DNA of 64,000 nucleotides from Bifidobacterium pseudocatenulatum DSM 20438 = JCM 1200 = LMG 10505 (GCF_001025215.1 NZ_AP012330.1:2249753-2313752); one strand, 5' to 3'. Positions 46,050 through 55,784 are shown, counted from the first letter of the stretch. The notes: generated by a model from the sequence alone, not told the origin. Translations and numbers: made by a program.

Positions 46050-47513
46050 CTACTCGGCCTGCTGTTCCTCATACCAACGGTTCAACTCGGCAACAGCGAC
46101 ATCACGCTCGACCGGGCCGTTATCGAGGCGATATTCCAGCATGTGCTTGTACGCCTTGCCAACCAGCGGTCCCGGGTCAATGCCGAGCAGCTGCATGATT
46201 TCGTCACCGTTCAGATCAGGGCGGATCGCGTCGAAATCCTCCTTCTCCTTCAGATCGCGCACGCGCTGTTCCATCTCGTCCATCGCCGACGAGAACACCA
46301 TGGCCTTGCGCTTGTTCTGCGTGGTCGCGTCGGCACGCGTAAGGCGGTTCAGGCGCTCATACAGCGGACCCGCATCCTTGACGTAACGACGGACCGCGGA
46401 ATCCGTCCACGGCTCCTCCACGTAGCCATGGAAGCGCAAGTGCAGATTGACCAGCTCGCTGACGTCCTCGACCATATGATGGTCGAAATGCAATGCCTTA
46501 AGGCGCTTGCGGGTCATTTTCGCGCCGACCGCATCATGATGATGGAAGCTCACCTTGCCACCCGATTCGAAACGACGCGTCTTCGGCTTGCCGATATCGT
46601 GCATCAGCGCGGCCAAACGCAACGTCAGATCCGGTGCCGGCACAGGGCCGTCCGGGCCGGTTTCGAGGGCAACCGCACGATCAATGACGATCATGGTGTG
46701 CTCGAACACGTCCTTATGACGATGATGTTCGTCGATTTCGAGCTGCAATGCCGGAATTTCCGGGAAGACGATATCGGCAAGACCGGAATCGACCAGCGCT
46801 TCGATACCTGCGCGCGGGCGATCGGACAGCAGCATTTTGACCAGTTCGTCGCGTACGCGCTCAGCGGAAACGATTTCAATGCGATCGACCATGTCGGTCA
46901 GCGCTTCAGCGGTTTCCGGTTCGATACGGAAGCCCAGTTGCGCCACGAAACGTACGGCGCGCATCATGCGCAGCGGATCGTCGTCAAACGACTGGCGAGG
47001 ATCGACCGGCGTGCGCAACACGCCCTTGGCCAAATCGTTCGCGCCGCCGAACGGATCGACGAATTCCAATTCCGGCACACGCAACGCCATGGCATTCACC
47101 GTGAAATCACGGCGGGAAAGATCGCCTTCCAGCGTGTCGCCATAATTGACTTCCGGCTTGCGCGAGTCGGGGTCATACGTGTCGGAACGGTAGGTCGTTA
47201 CCTCAACCTGCACTTCCGTGCCATCCTCACGCCTGCGCATGGCGCCCAACGTGCCGAATTTACGGCCCATATCCCAAAAGCCATCGCGCCCGAAACGGCG
47301 CAAAATGTGTTCAAACTGCTCAGGACGCGCCGATGTGCAAAAATCCAAATCATGCGATTTACGATGCAACAGCAGGTCTCGAACGGGACCTCCCACCAAC
47401 GCCAATTCATAGCCTTCCGCGGCGAACATACGCCCTAATTCAATGGCCTCTGGCCACACTTCGAAGTTCACGCCATCCCTTTCCGGCACCACAAGTTTCT
47501 GCCTTACCAGCAT
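46050..47513 (-). CDS. cca: CCA tRNA nucleotidyltransferase
   Basis: A 487-aa enzyme that builds or repairs the tRNA 3' CCA end. The class II head has LVGGPVRDLLL, HDLDFCT with the two catalytic Asp residues, and RRDFTVNAMA. The neck/body DDPLRMMRAVRFVAQLGF follows, then an HD domain (ALMHDIGKPKTR). The start is the ATG complementary to 47511-47513 (MLVRQK); the extra 109 codons upstream overlap the NUDIX gene and are spurious. The orientation, divergent from the NUDIX gene, repeats the order around Rv3907c/Rv3908. Confidence 0.95.
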   Translation of the reverse strand: MLVRQKLVVPERDGVNFEVWPEAIELGRMFAAEGYELALVGGPVRDLLLHRKSHDLDFCTSARPEQFEHILRRFGRDGFWDMGRKFGTLGAMRRREDGTEVQVEVTTYRSDTYDPDSRKPEVNYGDTLEGDLSRRDFTVNAMALRVPELEFVDPFGGANDLAKGVLRTPVDPRQSFDDDPLRMMRAVRFVAQLGFRIEPETAEALTDMVDRIEIVSAERVRDELVKMLLSDRPRAGIEALVDSGLADIVFPEIPALQLEIDEHHRHKDVFEHTMIVIDRAVALETGPDGPVPAPDLTLRLAALMHDIGKPKTRRFESGGKVSFHHHDAVGAKMTRKRLKALHFDHHMVEDVSELVNLHLRFHGYVEEPWTDSAVRRYVKDAGPLYERLNRLTRADATTQNKRKAMVFSSAMDEMEQRVRDLKEKEDFDAIRPDLNGDEIMQLLGIDPGPLVGKAYKHMLEYRLDNGPVERDVAVAELNRWYEEQQAE

Positions 47514-47556
47514 ACCGTTACCCCACCTGCACACAGAATTGAGTATGGTTGGAATC

Positions 47557-48207
47557 ATGATTACGCCCGCAGACCTTGCACGCATGCTTGCCCATGCTGC
47601 GGACGACCATGCCCAAAATCCGATGGAACCAGACAAACTGCTGTACACATCGCAGTCCGTTTCCTTGCGGCAAGAGACCATCATCACGCCCAACGCACCC
47701 ACCCCGGCAATAATGCCGCAGCGGCGCGCCACGGACGGTCCGACCACGTTCGCCTCGCTCGACGCGCAGGAACTGCCGGTAGTGCGCGAATATTCGGCGG
47801 GAGGTCTCGTATTCGACGACAAGGGCCGTGTGGCGATCATCGCACGCCACTCGCGTAGCGGACATTTGGAATGGTGCCTGCCGAAAGGTCATATCGAAAA
47901 AGGCGAAACACCGCAGCAAACCGCCGTTCGCGAAGTTCACGAGGAAACAGGAATCCTAGGTGAAGTGGTCGATTCCATCGCCACCATCGACTACTGGTTC
48001 ACCGGAACCAGCCAGCGTGTGCACAAGCTGGTGCATCATTTCGCATTGCGTCAGATCGGCGGCGAGTTGACGGTGGAAGGCGACCCGGATCATGAGGCGG
48101 AAGACGCGATTTGGGTGGATTTTGCTGATTTGGACGACGTTCTCAGCTACCCGAACGAACGAAAGATAGCATGGTTGTACGCAAGGAAACTCAACAGACA
48201 GGCGTGA
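47557..48207 (+). CDS. NUDIX hydrolase
   Basis: A 216-aa protein. The NUDIX box GHIEKGETPQQTAVREVHEETGI binds divalent metal and hydrolyses a nucleoside diphosphate linked to another group. The N-terminal 70 residues are not part of the fold and are poorly conserved-looking. Substrate unknown; the syntenic mycobacterial gene is MutT4-like. ATG 47557 is chosen because TATGGT ends 7 nt before it and no ribosome site is near; ATG 47545 is an alternative. It is first in a cluster with the DUF6049-like gene and murJ, whose starts overlap. Confidence 0.88.
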   Translation: MITPADLARMLAHAADDHAQNPMEPDKLLYTSQSVSLRQETIITPNAPTPAIMPQRRATDGPTTFASLDAQELPVVREYSAGGLVFDDKGRVAIIARHSRSGHLEWCLPKGHIEKGETPQQTAVREVHEETGILGEVVDSIATIDYWFTGTSQRVHKLVHHFALRQIGGELTVEGDPDHEAEDAIWVDFADLDDVLSYPNERKIAWLYARKLNRQA

Positions 48208-50333
48208 AGGTGAATCAACCCGCACAACGGAACGTTCCGCACGGCATGCGTGCGCTTTCGGCAATCCTCGCCATGGTTATGACCATGGCGTTGATGTTGT
48301 TATACGCACCTGTGCCGAAAGCCGAAGCCGAAGAAACACAGGAATCGCAATCCGGCACCATGCTGTCGATCGACTCCTCCACCGCCGTGCTGACCGACAC
48401 TTCCGGCTATCATTTGAGCGCGACGGTGACCAACACCACCGATCAGGAAATCCCTTCAGGCACGCTCACCCTTGCCATGAACGCCTTCTACACGTTCGTG
48501 TCGCGCAACGATATCCAGGAATGGTCGGAAGGCATCGGGCAGATTCCCACGCCCAATATCGTTGGGCAGAGCGAGGTTCCCGCGCTTCAACCGGGAGCTT
48601 CGGCGAACGTGCACATCGACGCGGACTCGAATCAGGAGACGCTGGCGTCCGTCAACTCCTGGGGGCCGAAACCGGTCACGCTCAGTTATGAGGCCAATGG
48701 CGTTCAACAAGACGAAGCGCACACTTTCGCAACACGGACCGGAGCTGGAATCAATACCCCCGACACGCCCGCGATGAATATCACCATCGTGCAGCCGCTC
48801 GAAGCGCAAGGATGGACCACCGACAACACCATGCTGGAACAGCTCGTCAACAAAGGTGGCGTCACCTCCGCGGAACTCTCGAAAATCGCCGTTCCCGGCA
48901 AAGAAGACGAGGCACGACTCAAGTCGCTGGAACAGACGTTCACCAAGCATGACAAACTGCAGGTGGTGGCCGATCCAACCTATCTGAAGGCGATGCCGAT
49001 GCCGACGCAAGTCGACGGCATCACGCAACCGGCCCTGTTCGACATCACCGCCTATTCCGCGCTGAACGACAGCAAAACCTATGATTCGGCAGGCGTCGGC
49101 ACCTCGCAATGGAACGCCGAACAGGCCTTGAAAAACTATCAATCGGCGTTGGGTGACCCGAACGCGAGTATGACCACGTATGCATGGCAGGGCACCGGCA
49201 ATTGGACCGCAGACGCGCTGGCGAAAGCCAAGCAGCAGGGGTACGACACCGTCATCGCCACGCATGATTTCGAAGAGGATGATGCGGCCACCGCGGAAAC
49301 CGGCAAGACCGTAGTAACCACCGACGCCGGCGACATCACCGTACTGACCGCGCAAAGCGTGCTTTCCAACCTTGCACAAGGCAAGGCGACCAGTGCCGAC
49401 GCCGAAGCGGACGGCGAGGGAACAACGGCCGGGCGTCTCGCGCGATTCGTCGCGCAAAGCGCGTTCTACCAGATGGAGCAGCCGTATTCGGAACGCAATC
49501 TGCTGGTCTGCCTGAACGGCAACTCTGATCCGGCCGTCGTGGACGCACTGATGACGGACGTCGAACAATCGCCATGGCTGAACATCACCGATCTGAACAC
49601 GCTCAACAACGCCGACCCCGCCTTGAGCGGCGACGATGCAGCCGCGATCGTGCCGCAATCCGACGGAATCAATGATGCGACGCAAGCCAATCTCAGGCAG
49701 ACGCTCAACACACTGGCAGCCTCGACAAACGACATCAAACGATTCAACGCATCCATCCTCACCGACGTCGCCGACGATGCCAAGCAGGCCCCCGCAGGCC
49801 TCAAAGCGTGGCGCAGGCAGCTCGTCAACGCGCACGGCATCATGGCCCTGCACGCGCTAGGCGGCGAAAATCCAGCCGGAAGCACCATGGTGGAAGGAGC
49901 CGGGCAACTGGCGTCCCTGCTCATCAACGGCGTGGCCATCACACCGACGGAAAACGTCAACGTGGTCAGCGAAACCGCGCAAATGCCCGTTACCATCAGC
50001 AACAGCCACCCCTATCCGGTCACGGTAAAAGTCTCATCATTGACCAACTCCATGCAGATCGTCACTTCGCGTTTCGACACCGTGGAAGTGCCCGCGCACG
50101 GCGAAGCCCAAGTGGCGTTCATTATCCGCGTAGCCACCTCCGGCACCGCGGACGCCACGCTCAGCCTGCAGGACAGGCAGGGCATCACATTCGGAGCGAC
50201 ACAAACCACCCACATCACCAGCGCATTGCAGATCAGCGACAAAACCGGCTTCATCATCATCGGCATCGCCGTGCTGCTTGGAGCTTTGGGACTGTGGCGC
50301 CAATCCCACCGTAAGAAGGATCCAGACGAATGA
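48171..50333 (+). CDS. Secreted/membrane protein of the murJ cluster (DUF6049-like)
   Basis: A 720-aa protein in the place of mycobacterial Rv3909. A signal helix (about 27-48, cut near AEAEE) is followed by a large extracellular part with an Ig-like N-terminal domain (LTDTSGYHLSATVTNTTDQEIPSG), a central alpha/beta region and a second beta domain (about 620-690). A C-terminal helix (about 693-710) and a basic tail end it. The function is unknown; the genomic link to lipid II flippase suggests a wall-assembly role. The start could be ATG 48171 or GTG 48204, which overlaps the NUDIX stop. Its own stop overlaps the murJ ATG by 4 bp. Confidence 0.8.
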   Translation: MVVRKETQQTGVKVNQPAQRNVPHGMRALSAILAMVMTMALMLLYAPVPKAEAEETQESQSGTMLSIDSSTAVLTDTSGYHLSATVTNTTDQEIPSGTLTLAMNAFYTFVSRNDIQEWSEGIGQIPTPNIVGQSEVPALQPGASANVHIDADSNQETLASVNSWGPKPVTLSYEANGVQQDEAHTFATRTGAGINTPDTPAMNITIVQPLEAQGWTTDNTMLEQLVNKGGVTSAELSKIAVPGKEDEARLKSLEQTFTKHDKLQVVADPTYLKAMPMPTQVDGITQPALFDITAYSALNDSKTYDSAGVGTSQWNAEQALKNYQSALGDPNASMTTYAWQGTGNWTADALAKAKQQGYDTVIATHDFEEDDAATAETGKTVVTTDAGDITVLTAQSVLSNLAQGKATSADAEADGEGTTAGRLARFVAQSAFYQMEQPYSERNLLVCLNGNSDPAVVDALMTDVEQSPWLNITDLNTLNNADPALSGDDAAAIVPQSDGINDATQANLRQTLNTLAASTNDIKRFNASILTDVADDAKQAPAGLKAWRRQLVNAHGIMALHALGGENPAGSTMVEGAGQLASLLINGVAITPTENVNVVSETAQMPVTISNSHPYPVTVKVSSLTNSMQIVTSRFDTVEVPAHGEAQVAFIIRVATSGTADATLSLQDRQGITFGATQTTHITSALQISDKTGFIIIGIAVLLGALGLWRQSHRKKDPDE

Positions 50334-52045
50334 GTTCTTCCGTTGGCCGTAATTCACTGATCATGGCCTCCGGCACCGCGGCCTCGCGCGTGACCGGGCA
50401 AATCCGTACCATTCTGCTCGCTTGGGCTTTAGGCACCACCGGCTATGCGGCGAACGCCTACCAAGCCGGATCCATGATTCCGCAGGTGATCTACACCTTG
50501 GTTTCCGGCGGTATTTTCAACGCCGTGCTCGTGCCGCAGATCGTACGCACGTTGAAGGCAAAAGACGCCGAAACCAAACTCAACAAGCTCATCACGCTTG
50601 CCATCACCATGCTGTTGGCGGTGACGATCCTGATGGCCCTATGCACGCCGCTGCTCACCAAGCTGTATGTGAACGGTAGCCCCGAAACCATGGCGTTGGC
50701 GACCTCATTCACCCTGTGGTGCATGCCGCAGATCTTCTTCTACGGCCTATATACGGTGGTCGGCCAGATTCTCGCAGCCAAAGACCATTTCACCGCGTAT
50801 GCGTGGAGTTCCGTGGGTGCGAACATCATCAGCTGCATCGGCTTCGGCACGTTCATCGCGCTATTCGGCCGTGCCACCGAGCATCCGCTTGATTTTTGGA
50901 CCGCCGACAAAATCGCCCTGACCGCAGGCACGTGGACGTTGGGCGTGGCATTCCAGGCGCTGGTACTGTTCATTCCACTGACCAAAATCGGATTGAAATA
51001 CCGCCCCATCTTCGGCCTTCGTGGCATTGGATTGCGTTCCATGGGACCGGTCGCGGCTTGGAGTGTCGGCATTGTCGTAATCGACCAGCTCGCCAATATC
51101 GTAATCACGCGTACCTCCACTAACGCGCCGATGCTCGCGCAGCAGCAGTTCGGCATCAATCCGCTCGACGTGGCCGGCAATGCTTCATACCAGAACGCGT
51201 ACACGATTTACATGTTGCCGTATTCGCTGATTGCCGTTTCGCTGGCAACCGCGATTTTCCCGAAAATATCCCGTGCGGTCGCCGATCATAATATCGCCGA
51301 AGCGCGCATCGATCTCAGCCAGGCGCTGCGCAATATGGGTGTGATCATGTGCTATTTCGCGGTCGCTTTCGTGGTGATGCCCGTTCCGATCATTCTCGCG
51401 TTGCTGCCGTCTGTGAGCGTCAGAGAGGCGATTCTTATGGCGGGACCGTTGGTCACGCTTGGCGTGGGACTTCCGTTCGCCAGCGCGTATCTGATTATCC
51501 AGCGCACGTTCTATGCATTCGAAGACGGCAAATCGCCGTTCATTTTCATGCTGTTCGCCATGGGCATTCAAGCGGTAAGCGTGATCATCGGCGCGAAACT
51601 ACTCCCCCCTACCGAATGGACGACAATGATCGGCATGGTAGGAGCCATGAGCTACATACTGCCGATCCCCATCCTGTATGCCATGCTGCGCAAACGATTC
51701 GAAAACAATATCGACGGTCCGCGCATAGCCATCTCGTATCTGAAATCGATTGGCGCGGCAGTAGCTACCATGTTCATCGGCGTGACGGTACGTGACAGCG
51801 TCTACCAGCTTGTCGGCGCCCAAATCGGAGCGGTGGACGGTCATATGAACTGGATTCAGGCAGTGGCGTGTGCCGCACTGCTGGCCATAGTGGCCTTCAT
51901 CGTTTACGTAGGCATGTTGCGGCTGCTACGTTCCGAGGAATTCAAGGAGGCGATCGCACTGATTTCCTCACGTATTCCCGGACTTCGCAAGCCGACCAGC
52001 CCCAACGATAGACTGGAACAGGACGACGCCGAAAACGGCGAGTGA
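50330..52045 (+). CDS. murJ: Lipid II flippase MurJ
   Basis: A 571-aa polytopic protein of the MOP superfamily, with about 14 helices. The beginning MASGTAASRVTGQIRTILLAWALG and the early FNAVLVPQIV are typical of MurJ/MviN. It moves lipid-linked peptidoglycan precursor to the outer face. In mycobacteria MviN carries a C-terminal pseudokinase and external domain; here the protein ends after the helices and a short tail, and the equivalent is the next gene. ATGA overlap with the upstream gene gives translational coupling. Confidence 0.95.
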   Translation: MSSSVGRNSLIMASGTAASRVTGQIRTILLAWALGTTGYAANAYQAGSMIPQVIYTLVSGGIFNAVLVPQIVRTLKAKDAETKLNKLITLAITMLLAVTILMALCTPLLTKLYVNGSPETMALATSFTLWCMPQIFFYGLYTVVGQILAAKDHFTAYAWSSVGANIISCIGFGTFIALFGRATEHPLDFWTADKIALTAGTWTLGVAFQALVLFIPLTKIGLKYRPIFGLRGIGLRSMGPVAAWSVGIVVIDQLANIVITRTSTNAPMLAQQQFGINPLDVAGNASYQNAYTIYMLPYSLIAVSLATAIFPKISRAVADHNIAEARIDLSQALRNMGVIMCYFAVAFVVMPVPIILALLPSVSVREAILMAGPLVTLGVGLPFASAYLIIQRTFYAFEDGKSPFIFMLFAMGIQAVSVIIGAKLLPPTEWTTMIGMVGAMSYILPIPILYAMLRKRFENNIDGPRIAISYLKSIGAAVATMFIGVTVRDSVYQLVGAQIGAVDGHMNWIQAVACAALLAIVAFIVYVGMLRLLRSEEFKEAIALISSRIPGLRKPTSPNDRLEQDDAENGE

Positions 52046-52086
52046 CCATAGGCAGAACAAACGTTTACAAAAAGTTGAAGGAACCC

Positions 52087-54111
52087 ATGAAACCTCAGCT
52101 GGGAGATACCATCAGCAATCGCTACGTGCTCGTTTCGCCATTGCGCGAAGAAACCGGACTGCAGGTCTGGAAGGCCAGCGACCATGTGCTCGCACGGGAT
52201 TGCCAGCTGTTTATTGTCAGCAGCAGCAAGGCATTGCAGGAAGTCAACGCAACCGCTTCCATGCTGGCTATTTCGCATGATTCCCACTTCACGAAAGTGC
52301 TGCAGCTCCAGCATGCCGGCCAGGTCGCGCTGGTGGTGACGCAGCTTGACGAAGGCATGACCCTCAGTGAATATCTTGCGCTGAACGCCAACCAGCCGTT
52401 GAGCTATACAGCCATGCGCTCCATCATTGGCGAAGTCATCGAATCATTGCATGCGCTGCAAAAAGACAATCTCACGCATTTCTCCATCAGCACCGACACG
52501 GTGCGACTGACCCGTTCCGGCATTCAGATCGCAGATGCTCCAGTGAGCATCATGCTTGCCGACACTTCCCGCGCGCAGGCTTTGGAAAATCGGGAACAGC
52601 TTGCGATCCGTCAAATCTCAGCGCTGTTGTACGCTATGCTGATCCGACGCCCGTCCACGCTGTCGACGGATTTCCGTCTTGAAGCGCTCGCGCCGACCAC
52701 GCCGATGGAATTCCGCGTGATCTGCAAGCGCGGTCTCGAACTTGAAGAGGACGACGGCTTCCCCACCGTTCCGATGGCAACCATTGCGGAATTGGAAGCG
52801 TTGCTTGGCGAGTACCAACCGCTGTCATCGTTGGGAAGCATGGATATCACGTTGCCTTCCATGGATTCGGAATGCTCAATCGCCAATGTTCCGTTACTGC
52901 AGATTCTTGAGAAGGATGTGCTCCCGCTGCCGGATACGCTGGCAGCGGCTGGAAGCATTCCGGAAATGACGTTCACGGCTCCCGAACCGCATAACGATTT
53001 TTCCGATGGCAAGGAGGCTTTGGCGAAAGGCGTCGCGGCCACCAGTGGAGCGGTGAAATCGTTGTGGAGCAGCGGCCGTGAACTGCTGAGCGAAGAAGAC
53101 ATCGATGGCGTGACCGACACCAGCGATTCTCCCTTCTCCTTCCCCATCAGGGTTTCCGTACCGGACGATGGCATGTCATCCGACGATTCCCAGTTGGAAA
53201 AAACCGGTCGCATTCCAGTGATCGGCGCGGATGGTCAGGTCATTCAGCCCGGCGAGGAGTCCGCCCGTGCGTTGAAAGCAGAGCAGGAGGCGATCGATGC
53301 CGCGTATGCCGCCGGTCGAGCCGCGGTTCCGCCGAGCTTCACGCCGAAGAATCCTTCTTCCGCTTCGGCGAATACTGACGTTGCCGACGCGAAACTGTTT
53401 GGCAAGCTGAAAACGAAGGTCGTTGCGATTATCGTTGCGGTCATCGTTGTTGCGGTTGCGCTTGGGTTTGCAGTTCATGGTTTGATGCAGCCTTCAGATT
53501 CGGTTACGACTGATTCAAAAGGACCATGGCCGGAAATAAATCTTGACGAAGTGCCGTTCGGCGAAGGAGATCAGTCGGATGCGAATTCCGCGGATTCTTC
53601 CAATTCCGATACGTCCGGCAATACCGATTCGTCCAATTCCAAGGATTCTTCCGATGCTTCCGCCAATACGCCGGCATCCGGCGAGTCTACGGCGTCCAAG
53701 CAACCCAAGAAAACCGAGGACAAGGTCGTGACCGCCGATAAGCAGTCGAAGAAAGTGCCGGATCCGAAGCAGCCGGAAAACACGACCGCGTACGAAATCG
53801 ACAATCGTCAGTTCCTGTCGAATCCTGACGGACAGCAGGGCTACGGATATTACGTGCATCTGAGCCAGCCGCAGAAGGCGTATCGCATGGTCATCAAAAT
53901 TCGTTCTTCCGGTGGTCAGGGATATATTCGCGTGAATGCGACAAACAGCCCGTCCCAAGGCGAACAGGTGGCGCAGTTCGAGTTTGACGCTTCCGGCACG
54001 ACCGACATCAAGTTCGACAAGGCCGTGGAAACGCAGGACATCATGCTGTGGGTCCCACTTGATAGCCTGCCGGGCAACCAGCTGTACATCGAAAGCATTC
54101 AAGTGTTCTGA
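52087..54111 (+). CDS. Membrane pseudokinase with extracellular carbohydrate-binding-like domain
   Basis: A 674-aa protein, starting at ATG 52087 with AAGGA upstream. Residues about 5-260 have a kinase-like fold (GDTISNRYVLVSPLREETGLQVWKASD), but the HRD position reads HFSIS and no DFG is found, so it should be inactive. A disordered linker, one helix (about 458-480), a Ser/Asp/Asn stretch and a C-terminal beta domain (about 575-674, DUF-like jelly roll) follow. This is the arrangement of the C-terminal half of mycobacterial MviN, whose phosphorylated pseudokinase recruits FhaA. Here it is a separate gene 42 bp after murJ, probably a regulatory partner. Confidence 0.82.
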   Translation: MKPQLGDTISNRYVLVSPLREETGLQVWKASDHVLARDCQLFIVSSSKALQEVNATASMLAISHDSHFTKVLQLQHAGQVALVVTQLDEGMTLSEYLALNANQPLSYTAMRSIIGEVIESLHALQKDNLTHFSISTDTVRLTRSGIQIADAPVSIMLADTSRAQALENREQLAIRQISALLYAMLIRRPSTLSTDFRLEALAPTTPMEFRVICKRGLELEEDDGFPTVPMATIAELEALLGEYQPLSSLGSMDITLPSMDSECSIANVPLLQILEKDVLPLPDTLAAAGSIPEMTFTAPEPHNDFSDGKEALAKGVAATSGAVKSLWSSGRELLSEEDIDGVTDTSDSPFSFPIRVSVPDDGMSSDDSQLEKTGRIPVIGADGQVIQPGEESARALKAEQEAIDAAYAAGRAAVPPSFTPKNPSSASANTDVADAKLFGKLKTKVVAIIVAVIVVAVALGFAVHGLMQPSDSVTTDSKGPWPEINLDEVPFGEGDQSDANSADSSNSDTSGNTDSSNSKDSSDASANTPASGESTASKQPKKTEDKVVTADKQSKKVPDPKQPENTTAYEIDNRQFLSNPDGQQGYGYYVHLSQPQKAYRMVIKIRSSGGQGYIRVNATNSPSQGEQVAQFEFDASGTTDIKFDKAVETQDIMLWVPLDSLPGNQLYIESIQVF

Positions 54112-54154
54112 TCGTCAGCACATCGCAATATCCGATTACTTCTGAAGATTGCGA

Positions 54155-54206
54155 TACGAAAAGAGCCTGCCATGCGTCACCTCACGTATGGCAGGCTCTT
54201 TTCGTA
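54155..54206. terminator. Terminator of the murJ cluster
   Basis: AAAAGAGCCTGCCAT (54159-54173) pairs with ATGGCAGGCTCTTTT (54188-54202), extended by TACG/CGTA outside. T-runs on both strands. Confidence 0.9.
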
Positions 54207-54325
54207 TTTATTTTTGGAATATGGTCGTAGTCGAAAAGCGATGGAACTTGGCTCAAGAATCGACAACCAACTTTTCGCCATTTTTATCACTCTGATGTCA
54301 GAACTCTAATGTCAGATTCGGGAGC

Positions 54326-54583
54326 GTGCTCGCGGATGATTTTATGCTGCGCGACGGCTACCCCCGTCTCTACAGTTCCGAAATGCCGCTTGAACTCTTC
54401 TTTTCGTCATATCTCAGCACATATGTCGAGCGAGACGTGGCCGGTTATCTCAATGTGCGAAACGTGACCGCTTTCCACAAATTCCTGCGTCTTTGCGCTC
54501 TGAGCGGCGCTTTGTGGCGGCTCGCGTGGAATCAAGTTTTCAAGCCAAAGACGAGCAGGTATATTCCGCCGCAGACTGGCTGA
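54326..54583 (+). pseudogene. Fragment of a DUF4143/AAA-ATPase gene
   Basis: The 85-codon frame encodes DGYPRLY...SYLSTYVERDVAGYLNVRNVTAFHKFLRLCALSG, the segment at the junction of the ATPase and the DUF4143 domain in these proteins. The P-loop part before it and the rest of DUF4143 after it are missing, and no ribosome site is present. It is a decayed remnant next to a dense repeat cluster. Confidence 0.7.
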
Positions 54584-54635
54584 CGCGCTGAAACGTCTAC
54601 CCCAGCATTAGTCTGACCCATGATCTGGTTTGGCT

Positions 54636-54768
54636 GGCCTCATGATTGTGATCTGGCGACCTCACGATTTCAATCGGGGACACTCTTTTCCAGATCGTGA
54701 GGTCGCCAAAACAAAATCATGAGGCCAGATAGAAGAAATCGTGCGGTCAACTGACAAATCATGCGGTC
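54636..54768. repeat. Repeat cluster 2: AATCGTGAGGTC family, nested inverted repeats
   Basis: Six units: GGCCTCATGATT (54636-54647), TGGCGACCTCACGAT (54654-54668), ATCGTGAGGTCGCCA (54694-54708), AATCATGAGGCC (54715-54726), AATCGTGCGGTC (54737-54748) and AATCATGCGGTC (54757-54768). The second and third form a 15-bp perfect inverted repeat, and the first and fourth pair outside it. It is the same family as 45845-46040. Confidence 0.85.
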
Positions 54769-54856
54769 GCTCACATAATCCCGTCCGCACAACCCGCACC
54801 TAAAACCGATTACCAGAGTCACACGGACGGAATCGCAGCTACCGCCAGCACACCCC

Positions 54857-55492
54857 TTACTCCGGCCAGGATTCGAAGAGGGTGAGGAGCGTTTCAACGT
54901 TGGTGTCGCTCCAACTGTCGATTCTGGGACCAGCATACGTACTGTTGTATGGCTGATCGAACACGACCACATGCTGCCCTGCCTCACGCAAAGTTTCGAT
55001 ATTCGCCGGCGAATCGTCAATATGAATCGTGGCCTGCATACTGTCTTTCAGCCCAGTAAAGCACAGACTCATGTACGGAATGCGGTTGCTGTCCAGCCAT
55101 TGCGCGGTGTCGGAAACGACCATCTGATGCTGGCCGGACACGAACAGCCGGTGCGTGACAATGCGAATGTACACATGCTCATTCGCCAATCGCTGCAATG
55201 CCTGCGCGACCCCCGGAAGCGGCTTCATCGTCGCATACAGATGCTCACGCTCCGCGGCTTTGTGCGTTTCGATGTAATCGTCGAGCGTCTCGAACGGCCA
55301 TCCGTCCTCGCGCGTGAGATTGTAATGCGCGGTCTGCAGCGCACGTTCCGGCACGTCAATGCCCTGCCGCTGCAGGTAATCGCGGATCGCGCCCTTGTAA
55401 TCCGCGCAAACGCCGTCCAAATCGAGATTGAGCACGCGATATCCCTGCACGCCCACGCGCTGGCTCTCATATTGTTCAGGAATAGTCGCCAT
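54857..55492 (-). CDS. 5'(3')-deoxyribonucleotidase-like HAD phosphatase
   Basis: A 211-aa HAD hydrolase. Motif I is LNLDLDGVCADY, motif II is IVTHR, and TIHIDDSPANIETLREAG supplies the late acidic motif. The C1-type cap and length fit the NT5C family, which removes phosphate from deoxynucleoside monophosphates. Start ATG complementary to 55490-55492 after AAAGGA. A stand-alone gene among accessory-like DNA. Confidence 0.8.
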   Translation of the reverse strand: MATIPEQYESQRVGVQGYRVLNLDLDGVCADYKGAIRDYLQRQGIDVPERALQTAHYNLTREDGWPFETLDDYIETHKAAEREHLYATMKPLPGVAQALQRLANEHVYIRIVTHRLFVSGQHQMVVSDTAQWLDSNRIPYMSLCFTGLKDSMQATIHIDDSPANIETLREAGQHVVVFDQPYNSTYAGPRIDSWSDTNVETLLTLFESWPE

Positions 55493-55640
55493 ATCACGTT
55501 CCTTTCTTATGCCCGACACCAATCAGCCTGTCGAACAGCCACACCAATCAGCCCAGCCCAATCAGCCCGATATCAATCAATGTAACCTGACATTCGCCGG
55601 CAACAAGCGCAAATACTCCCGCAAATAAGGAAGATAGAAA

Positions 55641-55784
55641 ATGGATAGAACAATGCCGACCTTGCGAAAAGTCTTACGGGAGAACGATTTTGAGACTTTC
55701 ATAGAAAAGATAGAAAAGATAGAAAATCTGAAGATCGCGCCGTTTCTTTTGCGACGGCAATACTGCCCTGCAATCGACGATTGA
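55641..55784 (+). CDS. Possible small ORF (47 aa), unknown
   Basis: ATG at 55641, 8 nt after AAGGA, opens 47 codons (MDRTMPTLRKVL... to ...CPAIDD). The middle has a repeated IEKIEKIE stretch encoded by three GATAGAAAA-like repeats. No family recognised. It may be non-coding; the start-site signal is the only support. 55493-55640 and 55785-55850 hold nothing else that I see. Confidence 0.3.
   Translation: MDRTMPTLRKVLRENDFETFIEKIEKIENLKIAPFLLRRQYCPAIDD

Noticed and set aside
46050..47840. Longer cca reading frame (596 codons)
   Set aside because: The first 109 codons overlap the divergent NUDIX gene and precede the conserved CCA-enzyme start.
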